Assembly: GCF_900113735.1 (NCBI RefSeq)
Contig: NZ_FOQM01000003.1
Coordinates: 186,001-250,000, forward strand
Length of the DNA stretch: 64,000 nucleotides
Direction of reading: 5' to 3'
DNA from: Bradyrhizobium sp. Gha
Lineage (GTDB): Bacteria; Pseudomonadota; Alphaproteobacteria; Rhizobiales; Xanthobacteraceae
Below are positions 33,750 to 42,341 of the stretch, piece by piece (the first letter of the stretch is position 1; each line of letters opens with the position of its first letter). The notes beneath the pieces were generated by a model. The model made no database searches, had not been told where the DNA came from, and saw only the letters and a list, made by a program, of their open reading frames with translations. The translations under genes and the position numbers were made by a program.

Positions 33750-36293
33750 TTATAGAATTGAAACTGCGAGGCGCTTGGCAATCTCCGCGGAGACGAGATA
33801 AGCGAGCGCGATAGCGATGATCGTCGCCACGAGTGCCGCAGAAGGAGCGGTAAAGCCGAACAGTTGGCCCCATGGGCCGAGCGCAAGTCCTACGCCCACG
33901 ATGAGCGCGCCGAAGGACGTCGCGATCAAGATGGGGTGGGGACCGTTTGCGCGCCACGGCATCCGGCGAGACCTGATTACGAAAATCACCAGGATCTGCG
34001 TCGATATTGATTCCACGAACCAGCCGGTCTGAAACAGTGCTGCATCAGCTTCAAATAGCTTGAGAAGAACGGCAAAGGTGACCACGTCGAAGAGGGAAGA
34101 GACCATTCCCATCACAATCGTGAAGCGGAGGATATTTGCCATGTTCCAGGTTTCCGGTCGCGCGACATCTTCGCGGTCGACCTCATCGAAAGGAATGCCA
34201 ACTTCGGAGAGGTCGTAGATCAGGTTGTTCAACAGAATTTGCAGCGGTAGCAGTGGCAGGAACGGAAGAACGATCGAGGCCAAGGCCATCGAAAGCATGT
34301 TGCCGAAGTTGGAGCTTGTTCCCATTCGGACATACTTCAGGATGTTGGCAAACGTTCTGCGGCCTTCGCGCACGCCGGCCGCAAGGACTGAAAGGTCGGG
34401 AGCGAGCAGGATCATGTCGGCGGCTGCGCGGGCGACTTCGGTCGCCCCCGTGACGGATATGCCGACATGGGCTGCATGGATCGCCGGGGCGTCGTTGACG
34501 CCGTCTCCCATAAAGCCGACCACGTGCTGGCGATGGCGGAGTGCGGCAATGATCCGTCGCTTCTGATCAGGATCGATGCGGGCAAACAGATCGATATTAT
34601 CGACCTGGGCCGCGAGCGCTGCATCGGTGAGCCCGGAGATCTCAATTCCGGTCATGATACGATTCGACTGAAGACCGACCGAACGAGCGACGTGAGAGAC
34701 AACTGCGCCGTGGTCACCCGAGAGGATCTTTATCGTCACGCCGAGCGAGGTAAGGGTTTTGATGGCTGAGGCTGCATCCTGCTTCGGCGGGTCGGCGAAG
34801 ACACAGAACCCAATCATGGTCAGATCCATCTCGTCGCCGACGGCAATCGTCTGCTGTCCAAGCGGAATGGATCTGACTGCGACAGCTAGAAGCCGAAAGC
34901 CGTCGCGGGCATATCGATCCTGTATGTCTTCCATCTTTTTCTGCCAGGCGGGATCGAGCGGATGGGCCAGACCATCGATGTCCACGGCGACGCAGCGCGC
35001 CAGGATGGCTTCCGGAGCGCCTTTTGCGATCAAGATGTGTTCGTCGTTCCGTGCCACCAGCACCGACAGGCACCTCCGCTCGAAGTCGAACGGCACCTCC
35101 GCGAGTCGAACCCAGCCATCCATGCCGCCGTCTTTCGCTGAGAGTATCGCATGATCGAGGGGACTTCTGACCCCGGCTTGGAAGGTGCTGTTGAGATACG
35201 CGAGGCTCAGAACGCGGTCACTGGGTCGCCCCTTCGGATCGACCCGCGCTTCAAGCGTTATTCTCGCTTCCGTCAGCGTGCCGGTTTTGTCCACGCAAAG
35301 CGTCTCCATGGCGCCCAGATCATGGATTGCGGACAGTCGCTTGACGATAACCTTGCGGTCGGCCATGCGCAGCGCGCCGCGGGCGAGCGTCACCGTCATC
35401 ACCATGGGAAGCAGCTCGGGTGTCAGCCCCACTGCGAGCGCGACCGCGAACAGGAACGATTCCAGCGCGGGGCGTTGCGCGATGAGATGAGCCATCAAGA
35501 CGAAGAGGGTGAGAAACAAGGTAAGCCGAAGGATCAATAGTCCGAGCTTGCGCACGCCCTGTTCGAGAGCCGTTGGCGGAGCGTTTGCCGCCAATGCGGC
35601 AGCGATCCCGCCGAACCGGGTTTGTCCTCCGGTTTTCACCACCAACATCGTGCCGCTGCCGCCCACGGTGCTGGTTCCGGCGAACAGGGCATTGGTCGCT
35701 TCCGCCGGCGACGCCGCGGAGCAGGGAGCGGCCGTCTTGAGGGCCGGAAACGGCTCTCCGGTCATCAAGGCCTCATTGACCTGCAATTCTTGGGCCTCGA
35801 GGACGATGCCATCGGCGGGTATGAGGTCGCCGATCCGGAGCTTCACGATGTCGCCGGGCACGAGCCCCGTCGCCGGTATTGTAATGTCCTTGCTATCCCG
35901 GACGGCGTCGGTCTGAATGGCAACCGAGTCCCGCAACGCTTCGGCGGTCCGCTCGGCGCGATGTTCCTGAACGATGTCCAGCGTGAGGGACAGAGAGAGC
36001 ACGGTTGCGATAATCGCGAAGCTTCCAACGTCGCCGCTAAGTCCGGATACGAGCGCGGCCGCCAGGAGCATCGCAATCAAGGGGTTCCAAAGGCGTTGCC
36101 CGAGCTTGCGCAGGACCGATCGGCTTGGAGAGGCGTCAGCGTGGTTTGCTCCGAATATCGCGAGGCGCCGGTCCGCTTCGACCTGCGAAAGCCCGTTGGG
36201 GCCAGAGCCTAGCGCGCGGTAGAGGGCGTCTTTTGGTGTTTGCCAGAAGTCGGCTGCGGCCAAAGCCGTGGCCGCGCTAGGCTGCTCGATCAT
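33750..36293 (-). CDS. P-type cation-transporting ATPase (MgtA/P3-like)
   Basis: An 847-aa inner-membrane P-type ATPase. The phosphorylation site is Asp335 in CVDKTGTLT; the ATP-hinge has GDGVNDAPAI near residue 595; the M4 stretch GLTPELLPMVM resembles magnesium-transporting P3B pumps. The actuator loop reads LMTGEP (TGE at 178-180), the normal TGES having Ser replaced by Pro; the catalytic Glu is kept. Substrate could be Mg2+ or another divalent cation. No MgtC gene is nearby. The start at 36293 has only a weak ribosome site; a box at 36357 lies upstream. Confidence 0.88.
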   Translation of the reverse strand: MIEQPSAATALAAADFWQTPKDALYRALGSGPNGLSQVEADRRLAIFGANHADASPSRSVLRKLGQRLWNPLIAMLLAAALVSGLSGDVGSFAIIATVLSLSLTLDIVQEHRAERTAEALRDSVAIQTDAVRDSKDITIPATGLVPGDIVKLRIGDLIPADGIVLEAQELQVNEALMTGEPFPALKTAAPCSAASPAEATNALFAGTSTVGGSGTMLVVKTGGQTRFGGIAAALAANAPPTALEQGVRKLGLLILRLTLFLTLFVLMAHLIAQRPALESFLFAVALAVGLTPELLPMVMTVTLARGALRMADRKVIVKRLSAIHDLGAMETLCVDKTGTLTEARITLEARVDPKGRPSDRVLSLAYLNSTFQAGVRSPLDHAILSAKDGGMDGWVRLAEVPFDFERRCLSVLVARNDEHILIAKGAPEAILARCVAVDIDGLAHPLDPAWQKKMEDIQDRYARDGFRLLAVAVRSIPLGQQTIAVGDEMDLTMIGFCVFADPPKQDAASAIKTLTSLGVTIKILSGDHGAVVSHVARSVGLQSNRIMTGIEISGLTDAALAAQVDNIDLFARIDPDQKRRIIAALRHRQHVVGFMGDGVNDAPAIHAAHVGISVTGATEVARAAADMILLAPDLSVLAAGVREGRRTFANILKYVRMGTSSNFGNMLSMALASIVLPFLPLLPLQILLNNLIYDLSEVGIPFDEVDREDVARPETWNMANILRFTIVMGMVSSLFDVVTFAVLLKLFEADAALFQTGWFVESISTQILVIFVIRSRRMPWRANGPHPILIATSFGALIVGVGLALGPWGQLFGFTAPSAALVATIIAIALAYLVSAEIAKRLAVSIL

Positions 36294-36356
36294 CGGAAGG
36301 CTCGCCGGCTTGTTGGTCGCTCGACCAGCAAGGTAAGAGGCAGGTCAATCCTTGGG

Positions 36357-36370
36357 TTGATGCAGCTCAA
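36357..36370. promoter_or_regulatory. FixK/FNR-type box between the ATPase and PHA synthase genes
   Basis: TTGATGCAGCTCAA is a perfect dyad, 63 bp from the ATPase ATG and 49 bp from the phaC ATG. Both distances allow a class II promoter, so it may serve both divergent genes. Confidence 0.75.
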
Positions 36371-36419
36371 TTCGGTCTCAGACAACACAGTTAGGTTGCG
36401 GAGCCCAAAGGAGTTCACC

Positions 36420-38249
36420 ATGTCGCCTCCTGCATCCGTCAACCGCCTTCCCATGGCTTCGAATTCTGACGAGGTCCCCATCGAGCCTCAGGCGGTCGAG
36501 GCAATGGTGCCAATGCAGCCGTCCGGCTCCGATCCAGCCGTCGATGACATCGATCGATTCTTCCACGCGGCGCTGGCGCGGTTGACCGGCGGCGTCTCGC
36601 CGGCAGCGCTGGCGCTGGCTTTTGCCGACTGGCAACTGCACCTTCTGGCTTCACCCGGTAAGCGGGCCAGCCTTGCCGGCCGGGCGATCCAGAATGCGTT
36701 TGATCTCGTCGATGCCATGGTGCCGAGGCATGCGGTATTCGAGCCTTGGTCCGTGATCCGGCCGCCGGAGAACGATCGCCGTTTCACGGGCCCCGATTGG
36801 GAGCTGCCATCCTTCAATCTCCTGGCCCAGGCTTTCCTGCTGAACCAACAATGGTGGCATTCGACGACGACCGGTATTCACGGACTGGCCCATTCGAACG
36901 CGGCGATCGCCGACTTCGCGCTGCGCCAATGCCTGGACACGGTGGCCCCGACGAATTTCGCCGTCAGCAATCCTGAAGTTCTGCGCAAGATCATGGAGAC
37001 TGGCGGCGGCAACTTCGTCTATGGCCTGCACAACTTTGTCGAGGACTGGCAAGCCCTGCTCGCTGGTGCAAGGCTCAGGAGCGATCAGACGTATGTGGTG
37101 GGTAAGGACGTTGCCATCACACCCGGCAAGGTCGTCTATCGCAACGAGCTGATCGAGCTCATCCAGTATTCCCCGACGACGCCGACCGTGCGGCCCGAAC
37201 CCGTTCTGATCGTGCCTGCCTGGATCATGAAGTACTACATTCTCGATCTGACGCCGCGTAATTCTCTCGTCCGTTATCTGGTCGAGAGCGGCTTCACTGT
37301 CTTCATGATTTCATGGAAGAACCCCACACCCGAATATCGCAATTTCAGTCTCGAAGATTACCGCGAGCGCGGAGTGGATGCCGCGATCACTACCATCAAC
37401 TCGCTTCGGCCTGGACAGGCTATTCACGCCGCCGGCTATTGCCTTGGCGGCACCCTGTTGTCGATCGCGGCGGCCGGGTTGGTTCGCGAGCGGCCCGAAT
37501 GCCTGCGAACGGTGACGCTGCTCGCGGCGCAAACCGATTTCACGGAAGCCGGCGAGCTCACCTTGTTCATCAACGAAAGCCAGGTCGCGTTCCTGGAGGA
37601 TATGATGTGGCGGCAGGGGCTGCTCGCAACGGCACAGATGGCAGGGGCCTTTCAGATGTTGCGGACAAATGACCTGCTTTGGTCGCGCGTCGTACGGGAC
37701 TATCTGATCGGAGAGCGGGCCGCGCCAAGCGAACTGATGTCGTGGAACGCCGATGCCACGCGTTTACCCTACCAAATGCATTCGGACTATTTGCGGCGCC
37801 TGTTTCTCAACAATGATCTCGCCGAGGGCCGATATCAGGTCAGTGGCAGGCCGGTCTCGCTCGCGGATCTGCACATCCCGATGTTTGTCGTCGGCACCTT
37901 GCGCGACCACGTCGCGCCGTGGAAGTCGACATACAAGATCAACTTCCTTGCCGATGCAGACATCACCTACGTTCTGACGAGCGGCGGACACAATGCCGGC
38001 ATTGTCGCGCCTCCCGGCCAAGAGGGGCACAGCTATCAGGTGCATACGAAGAAGGCTCATGATCCCTATCTCGGTCCGGACGAATGGATCAAGCGCGCAC
38101 CGTCCCACGAGGGATCATGGTGGACGGAGTGGACGCGATTTCTCGCCGCGCATTCCGGTCAGTCTGTTCCGAGCTGCTTGACGGCAGATTTGGGACAGAA
38201 GAGCGCGCCGTCGGATGAGGCACCTGGCTCTTACGTGCTCGAGCCGTAG
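36420..38249 (+). CDS. phaC: Poly(3-hydroxyalkanoate) synthase (class I-like)
   Basis: A 609-aa polymerase that joins hydroxyacyl-CoA units into storage polyester on carbonosome granules. The lipase-like box is GYCLGG with nucleophile Cys341; Asp496 (RDHVAPW) and His524 (GGHNAGI) complete the triad. A ~40-residue N-terminal tail precedes the PHA synthase N-domain. AAAGGAG at 36407-36413 gives an ideal start at 36420. It stands alone, without phaA or phasin, but a PhaB-like SDR is in the same island. Its box is at 36357. Confidence 0.95.
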   Translation: MSPPASVNRLPMASNSDEVPIEPQAVEAMVPMQPSGSDPAVDDIDRFFHAALARLTGGVSPAALALAFADWQLHLLASPGKRASLAGRAIQNAFDLVDAMVPRHAVFEPWSVIRPPENDRRFTGPDWELPSFNLLAQAFLLNQQWWHSTTTGIHGLAHSNAAIADFALRQCLDTVAPTNFAVSNPEVLRKIMETGGGNFVYGLHNFVEDWQALLAGARLRSDQTYVVGKDVAITPGKVVYRNELIELIQYSPTTPTVRPEPVLIVPAWIMKYYILDLTPRNSLVRYLVESGFTVFMISWKNPTPEYRNFSLEDYRERGVDAAITTINSLRPGQAIHAAGYCLGGTLLSIAAAGLVRERPECLRTVTLLAAQTDFTEAGELTLFINESQVAFLEDMMWRQGLLATAQMAGAFQMLRTNDLLWSRVVRDYLIGERAAPSELMSWNADATRLPYQMHSDYLRRLFLNNDLAEGRYQVSGRPVSLADLHIPMFVVGTLRDHVAPWKSTYKINFLADADITYVLTSGGHNAGIVAPPGQEGHSYQVHTKKAHDPYLGPDEWIKRAPSHEGSWWTEWTRFLAAHSGQSVPSCLTADLGQKSAPSDEAPGSYVLEP

Positions 38250-38258
38250 ACGCGGCAG

Positions 38259-39242
38259 TCACGGCCGCAAAACGGCTGCGCCAGTCAGCTTGCCGTCCCT
38301 CAGACGGGCGAGCGCTTCATTGGTCTCGACGAGCGGGAATACCGTCGTGTGTGTCTGGATATCGATCTTTGCGGCGGCGGCGAGAAAATCGATGCCGTCC
38401 TTTCGCGTGAGATTGGCAACCGATACGATCTGCCGTTCGCCCCAAAGAATACGATAGGGGAACGTCGGAATGTCGGACATATGAATGCCGGCGCATACAA
38501 CGCGACCGCCCTTGCGCACCGCGCGCAGGGCAAGCGGCACCAACGCTCCGACCGGCGCGTAGATGATGGCGGCATCGAGTTCGGTCGGCGGAATGTCCTC
38601 TGAAGCGCCGGCCCAGTCAGCGCCGAGCGAAAGCGCAAGTTGCTGCGCTTCCTTGTCGCCCTCACGGGTGAAGGCGTAAACTTTCCGTCCCTGCGAGTTG
38701 GCCACCTGCGCGACGATATGGCCGGCCGCGCCGAAGCCGTAAATGCCAAGCGTTTCGCCGTCGCCGGCCATCACCAGGGATCGCCAGCCGATCAGGCCGG
38801 CGCAAAGCAGCGGCGAAAGGTCTGCGTCCTCGCCATGCTCGCCGAGCGGAAAGCAATATCGGGCATTGGCGATAAGATGGCTGGCAAAGCCGCCATCGCG
38901 TGTGTAGCCGGTGAATTCAGGACGATCGCAGAGATTTTCCTTGTCGGCGCGGCAATAAATGCACTCGCCACAGGTGAAGCCGAGCCATGGAACTCCTACG
39001 CGCATGCCCAACTCCAGCGCATTGACGCCTGCACCGAGTGCATCGATGCGGCCCACGACTTCATGTCCCGGGATGATGGGATAGGAAACATCGGGTAGCT
39101 CGCCATCGACCACGTGCAGGTCGGTCCGGCATACGCCACACGCGCTGACTTTGACGCGAACCTCGCCGGGGCTGGGGACCGGGTCGGGTCGTTGCTGCAA
39201 CGTCAGCGGCGCGCCGCGCGCGGAGAGAGCCATCGCGTACAT
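38259..39242 (-). CDS. Zinc-dependent alcohol dehydrogenase
   Basis: A 327-aa NAD(P)-dependent medium-chain alcohol dehydrogenase. The catalytic zinc site is C-x2-C-R-T-D-x-H ([10 protein letters not shown]) with the GHEVVG motif; the structural zinc lobe has C-x2-C-x2-C-x7-C ([15 protein letters not shown]). The Rossmann motif [10 protein letters not shown] is near residue 168. It should interconvert short alcohols and aldehydes, a fermentative role consistent with the island theme. It is convergent with phaC (9 bp between stops). No FixK-type box was found upstream of its start. Confidence 0.9.
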   Translation of the reverse strand: MYAMALSARGAPLTLQQRPDPVPSPGEVRVKVSACGVCRTDLHVVDGELPDVSYPIIPGHEVVGRIDALGAGVNALELGMRVGVPWLGFTCGECIYCRADKENLCDRPEFTGYTRDGGFASHLIANARYCFPLGEHGEDADLSPLLCAGLIGWRSLVMAGDGETLGIYGFGAAGHIVAQVANSQGRKVYAFTREGDKEAQQLALSLGADWAGASEDIPPTELDAAIIYAPVGALVPLALRAVRKGGRVVCAGIHMSDIPTFPYRILWGERQIVSVANLTRKDGIDFLAAAAKIDIQTHTTVFPLVETNEALARLRDGKLTGAAVLRP

Positions 39243-39381
39243 GTCGTATTCTCGCGGCTCGTCGTGCGTCGTCCGGGTCTTGTCTCGCCGGATCTGAAGT
39301 CAGTGTGCGCCGTTCGCGACGCGAGCGCAAGATGCGACTGCCCACAGGTTCTCGAAGGGGCCCACATATCGGGACGTCAAA

Positions 39382-39522
39382 TCAGGCGTCGAGATGGTGC
39401 AGGCGCTGGCGGTTGCGCAGCACGATCCGGCGGGCACCGGAGAAACCGAGAACCTCAAGGCTCGCGCGCTTCACCAGGCGTACCGCTGTTTCGATGATGG
39501 CCCGGCGGCAAGCCGCCGTGAG
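39382..39522 (-). pseudogene. Possible CRP/FNR-regulator C-terminal remnant
   Basis: A minus-strand open stretch of 46 codons between the stop of the phage-holin-family gene and a TGA at 39382-39384. It has high GC at third positions and ends GARRIVLRNRQRLHHLDA, the kind of wing and tail found at the end of Crp/Fnr-family winged-helix proteins. There is no start codon of its own and it shares the frame of the upstream gene. If real, it is a leftover of a deleted regulator. The remaining ~140 bp to the ADH start show nothing. Confidence 0.3.
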
Positions 39523-39984
39523 CTAGGGGGGTGCAACAGGCGGCTTCCGCAGGCTCTTGACTGCGATCGCAACTAGCGGCGTGAGAAGCGGTAGCAGGCC
39601 GCTCAGCGGGTGGTGGATCGTCCCCCTCACTTGAGCGTGGAGCGCGCGCGCCTCGAGCTGAATGGCTTCGATAGCTGCACCATGGATTTCATTGGCGAGC
39701 TCGATTTCGCGTCCTGACGGCGGCCGCCCCGCGACGAGGAACAGCATTGCGGCGATGACGAAATTGATCGCGCCGAGAATGGCCGCCGCGACGATTGCGC
39801 TCCAGATCTGGACCAGGGCGAAATAGGCCGACAATTCGAGCATCAGCAGACCAAAGGTGGCGATCAGCGCTGCGAAGGCCCGCAGGCCCAGCCCGATCAG
39901 GAGGTGCCGTAGTCTGATGTCGGCGATGATCCTGTCGGTGCGCCAGAGCACGCGCAGGTGTTTGATGATATTTTCCGTAGCCAC
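39523..39984 (-). CDS. Phage holin-family (Phage_holin_3_6/DUF1469-like) membrane protein
   Basis: A 153-aa membrane protein with two adjacent hydrophobic helices (about residues 28-55 and 60-85), an amphipathic tail, and a third short hydrophobic stretch near 130-145. The pattern is that of the actinobacterial/proteobacterial Phage_holin_3_6 proteins, which are not phage holins in function and often travel with DUF883 proteins. The start is GTG at 39984, directly after the stop of the 91-aa gene, so the two are translationally coupled. Confidence 0.7.
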   Translation of the reverse strand: MATENIIKHLRVLWRTDRIIADIRLRHLLIGLGLRAFAALIATFGLLMLELSAYFALVQIWSAIVAAAILGAINFVIAAMLFLVAGRPPSGREIELANEIHGAAIEAIQLEARALHAQVRGTIHHPLSGLLPLLTPLVAIAVKSLRKPPVAPP

Positions 39985-40260
39985 CTAGTGTCTCCTCAGC
40001 ATGAATCCGACGACCACGCCAAGTGCGAAGGTCGACGCGAGCGACGCCACCGGACGCTCTGCGAGGAGGCTATGGAGCTGCTCTTGCTCCTCACTGACGG
40101 TCTCGCCGAGTTCGGTCAGCGCGGCCTTGATCTGGTCGGCCAAGGCCTCGGCACAGTCTTCCGGCGCATTGGGCATCTGCTCGCCGGCCTTGCTCAGCAG
40201 GCGCGCAACATCGACCTTCATCGCGTTCAGTTCGTCGTTCATGCTGCCGGTGTCGAACAT
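39985..40260 (-). CDS. DUF883/YqjD-like tail-anchored protein
   Basis: A 91-aa protein: an acidic amphipathic helix region (residues ~7-65) followed by one C-terminal membrane helix with a basic end (ASLASTFALGVVVGFMLRRH). This is the layout of YqjD/ElaB/DUF883 proteins, which are inner-membrane and ribosome-associated in enterics. A second ATG lies six codons inside. The phage-holin-family gene follows with no gap. Two FixK-type boxes lie between it and the divergent Mla-type operon. Confidence 0.75.
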   Translation of the reverse strand: MFDTGSMNDELNAMKVDVARLLSKAGEQMPNAPEDCAEALADQIKAALTELGETVSEEQEQLHSLLAERPVASLASTFALGVVVGFMLRRH

Positions 40261-40311
40261 TGGCGGCCTCCATTCAATGGAAGAAGCCTATGCGAGCCGG
40301 CGCGTTGGCAA

Positions 40312-40325
40312 TTGATTTGCGTCAA
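40312..40325. promoter_or_regulatory. FixK/FNR-type box, proximal to the DUF883-like gene
   Basis: TTGATTTGCGTCAA is a perfect TTGA-N6-TCAA dyad, centred 58 bp from the start of the minus-strand DUF883-like gene, at class II distance. Confidence 0.72.
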
Positions 40326-40340
40326 CGGCGTGTTCCGGTC

Positions 40341-40354
40341 TTGACGCAGGTCAA
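40341..40354. promoter_or_regulatory. FixK/FNR-type box, proximal to the Mla-type operon
   Basis: TTGACGCAGGTCAA is a second perfect dyad 15 bp after the first. Its centre is 72 bp from the GTG start of the permease gene, so each divergent gene appears to own a box. Confidence 0.72.
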
Positions 40355-40419
40355 TCCAGGTGCGTGGCCGTGACCTAGAAACCTGGACGGATCAGGAGCG
40401 ATCCCATGAGGATACAGGC

Positions 40420-41556
40420 GTGAACTCGGAACCAATGCTGCTGGCGACGCCGTCTGGCGACGGGCTCGAACTGCGGCCTGAGGGGCCATGGATCGCCGCC
40501 AACGTGTCGAGGCTCGAAGCGCTCTCTCTGGCGGCAAGAGCGGCCGTCGATCGATCGAAGGCCGTGACGCTTGATATGGCCGGTGTCAGCGAGCTCGACA
40601 CGCTCGGCGCCTGGCTTCTGGAGAAACTGTCGCGTAGGGCTGCATCCTCCAGCCGATCGGTCGAGGTGGTCGGAATAGCCGACAATTTCGCCGGCCTGCT
40701 GGACGAAGTGCGTCAGGTCAATCGGCACAATCCAGTGCCGCCACCGACGCCCAACCCGGTTTTGCACGGGCTGCACGATCTCGGCAAGTCGACGGTCGAT
40801 GCGCGGGAAGACATCAGGATCTTCCTTCAGATGCTCGGCGCACTGTTCATGTCTGTGGCGGCGGTCCTGCGCCGGCCGCGGTCGTTGCGGCTGACGTCGC
40901 TGGTTTACCAGCTCTATCGGATCGGCTGGCAGGCGATCCCGATCGTGATGCTCATCACCTTCCTGATCGGCGCGATCATCGCGCAGCAGGGCTTTTTTCA
41001 TTTCCGCAGGTTCGGCGCCGAGTCCTACACGGTCGATATGGTCGGCATCCTGGTGCTGCGCGAGCTCGGCGTCCTGATTGTCGCCATCATGGTCGCCGGG
41101 CGCTCGGGCAGCGCCTATACAGCTGAGCTGGGCTCGATGAAGATGCGCGAGGAGATCGATGCGCTCTCGACCATGGGGCTCGATCCGGTCGATGTCCTGA
41201 TCCTACCCCGGGTGGCTGCGTTGGTCATCGCACTGCCGATCCTCGCCTTCATCGGCTCGATCGCGGCGCTCTATGGCGGCGGCCTGGTCGCGCAGCTTTA
41301 CGGCGACATGGGCCCGGCAATCTACATTGCGCGCCTGCATGAGGCCATTTCCGTCACCCATTTCGAGGTCGGCATCCTGAAAGCGCCGTTCATGGCGCTG
41401 GTGATCGGGATCGTCGCCTGCAGTGAGGGATTGCGCGTCAAAGGCAGCGCTGAATCGCTTGGCAGGCAGACGACGACCTCGGTGGTGAAGTCGATCTTTC
41501 TGGTGATCGTGCTCGACGGCCTGTTCGCGATCTTTTTTGCCTCGATCGGAATGTGA
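40420..41556 (+). CDS. MlaE-type ABC permease with N-terminal STAS-like domain
   Basis: A 378-aa permease subunit of an MCE/Mla-type phospholipid transporter in the inner membrane. Residues ~10-105 form a STAS-like domain (LDMAGVSELDTLGAWLLEKL); the MlaE domain (~120-378) has the family motif VMVAGRSGSAYTAELGSMKM-REEIDAL and ends GLFAIFFASIGM. Start is GTG at 40420, with GAGG at 40408-40411. The fused STAS domain is a variant of the MlaB partner, so no separate mlaB is needed. The ATPase gene follows after two bases. Confidence 0.88.
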   Translation: MNSEPMLLATPSGDGLELRPEGPWIAANVSRLEALSLAARAAVDRSKAVTLDMAGVSELDTLGAWLLEKLSRRAASSSRSVEVVGIADNFAGLLDEVRQVNRHNPVPPPTPNPVLHGLHDLGKSTVDAREDIRIFLQMLGALFMSVAAVLRRPRSLRLTSLVYQLYRIGWQAIPIVMLITFLIGAIIAQQGFFHFRRFGAESYTVDMVGILVLRELGVLIVAIMVAGRSGSAYTAELGSMKMREEIDALSTMGLDPVDVLILPRVAALVIALPILAFIGSIAALYGGGLVAQLYGDMGPAIYIARLHEAISVTHFEVGILKAPFMALVIGIVACSEGLRVKGSAESLGRQTTTSVVKSIFLVIVLDGLFAIFFASIGM

Positions 41557-41558
41557 CG

Positions 41559-42338
41559 ATGTTGGATTCAGTGCAGGAGTCTGCGATCCGCGTCCGTGAC
41601 CTCGTGGTCGGATTCGGTCGGCAGACCGTGCTGGACGATCTGTCGCTTGACGTCCGCCGCGGGGAAATCCTGGGTCTGGTCGGAGCTTCCGGCGGCGGCA
41701 AGTCGGTCCTGATGCGCACCATCATCGGGCTCGTTCCGCGACGAGGGGGCACTATCGAAGTCATGGGGCAGCCGATTGGAAGTGCGCACGACCGCAGCGC
41801 ACATGGAGCGGCGGGCACATGGGGCATCCTGTTCCAGCAGGGCGCGCTGTTCTCCTCGCTGACGGTCCGGCAGAACATCCAGTTTCCGCTACGCGAAAAC
41901 CTCGTCCTGTCTCAGGATCTGATGGACGAAATCGCGATCGCCAAGCTCGAGATGGTCGGACTACGGGCGGAGGACGCCGACAAATATCCGTCCGAGCTGT
42001 CCGGCGGCATGACCAAACGCGTCGCGCTGGCGCGCGCCCTGGCGCTCGATCCGCCAATCCTGTTCCTGGACGAGCCGACCTCCGGTCTCGATCCGATTGC
42101 GGCCGGTGACTTCGATGTCCTGATCAAGACCTTGCAGAAGACCCTGGGGCTCACTGTGCTCATGGTGACCCATGATCTCGCGAGCTTGACCACAGTCTGC
42201 GACCGCGTCGCGGCGCTGGCCGACGGCAAGATCGTGGCGATCGGTCCGATGCGCGAACTTCTTCAATCCGAGCATCCCTGGGTGCGTGCCTATTTCCACG
42301 GCAAGCGTTCCCAGATGCTGCAACCTCACATGAGATGA
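41559..42338 (+). CDS. MlaF-type ABC transporter ATPase
   Basis: A 259-aa cytoplasmic ATP-binding subunit. Walker A is GASGGGKS (residues ~40-47), the signature is LSGGM (~144), Walker B is ILFLDEPTSGLDP (~165), and the H-loop His is in MVTHD. The Q-loop falls in WGILFQQGALFSS. The start could be GTG 41553 or ATG 41559, which overlaps or follows the permease stop. It drives lipid movement by the permease/MCE complex. It lies between the MlaE-type and MCE genes. Confidence 0.92.
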   Translation: MLDSVQESAIRVRDLVVGFGRQTVLDDLSLDVRRGEILGLVGASGGGKSVLMRTIIGLVPRRGGTIEVMGQPIGSAHDRSAHGAAGTWGILFQQGALFSSLTVRQNIQFPLRENLVLSQDLMDEIAIAKLEMVGLRAEDADKYPSELSGGMTKRVALARALALDPPILFLDEPTSGLDPIAAGDFDVLIKTLQKTLGLTVLMVTHDLASLTTVCDRVAALADGKIVAIGPMRELLQSEHPWVRAYFHGKRSQMLQPHMR

Positions 42339-42341
42339 GAC

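Noticed and set aside
32506-33957. 483-codon minus-strand frame
   Set aside because: It crosses the USP start, the FixK-type box and the antisense of the SDR; there is no recognisable domain.
39394-39576. 60-codon plus-strand frame
   Set aside because: It overlaps the end of the holin-family gene on the other strand, has no ribosome site and no family features.
40360-40419. Earlier start for the MlaE-type permease
   Set aside because: The added residues are polar and the region carries promoter spacing from the FixK-type box; GAGG before the GTG at 40420 fits better.
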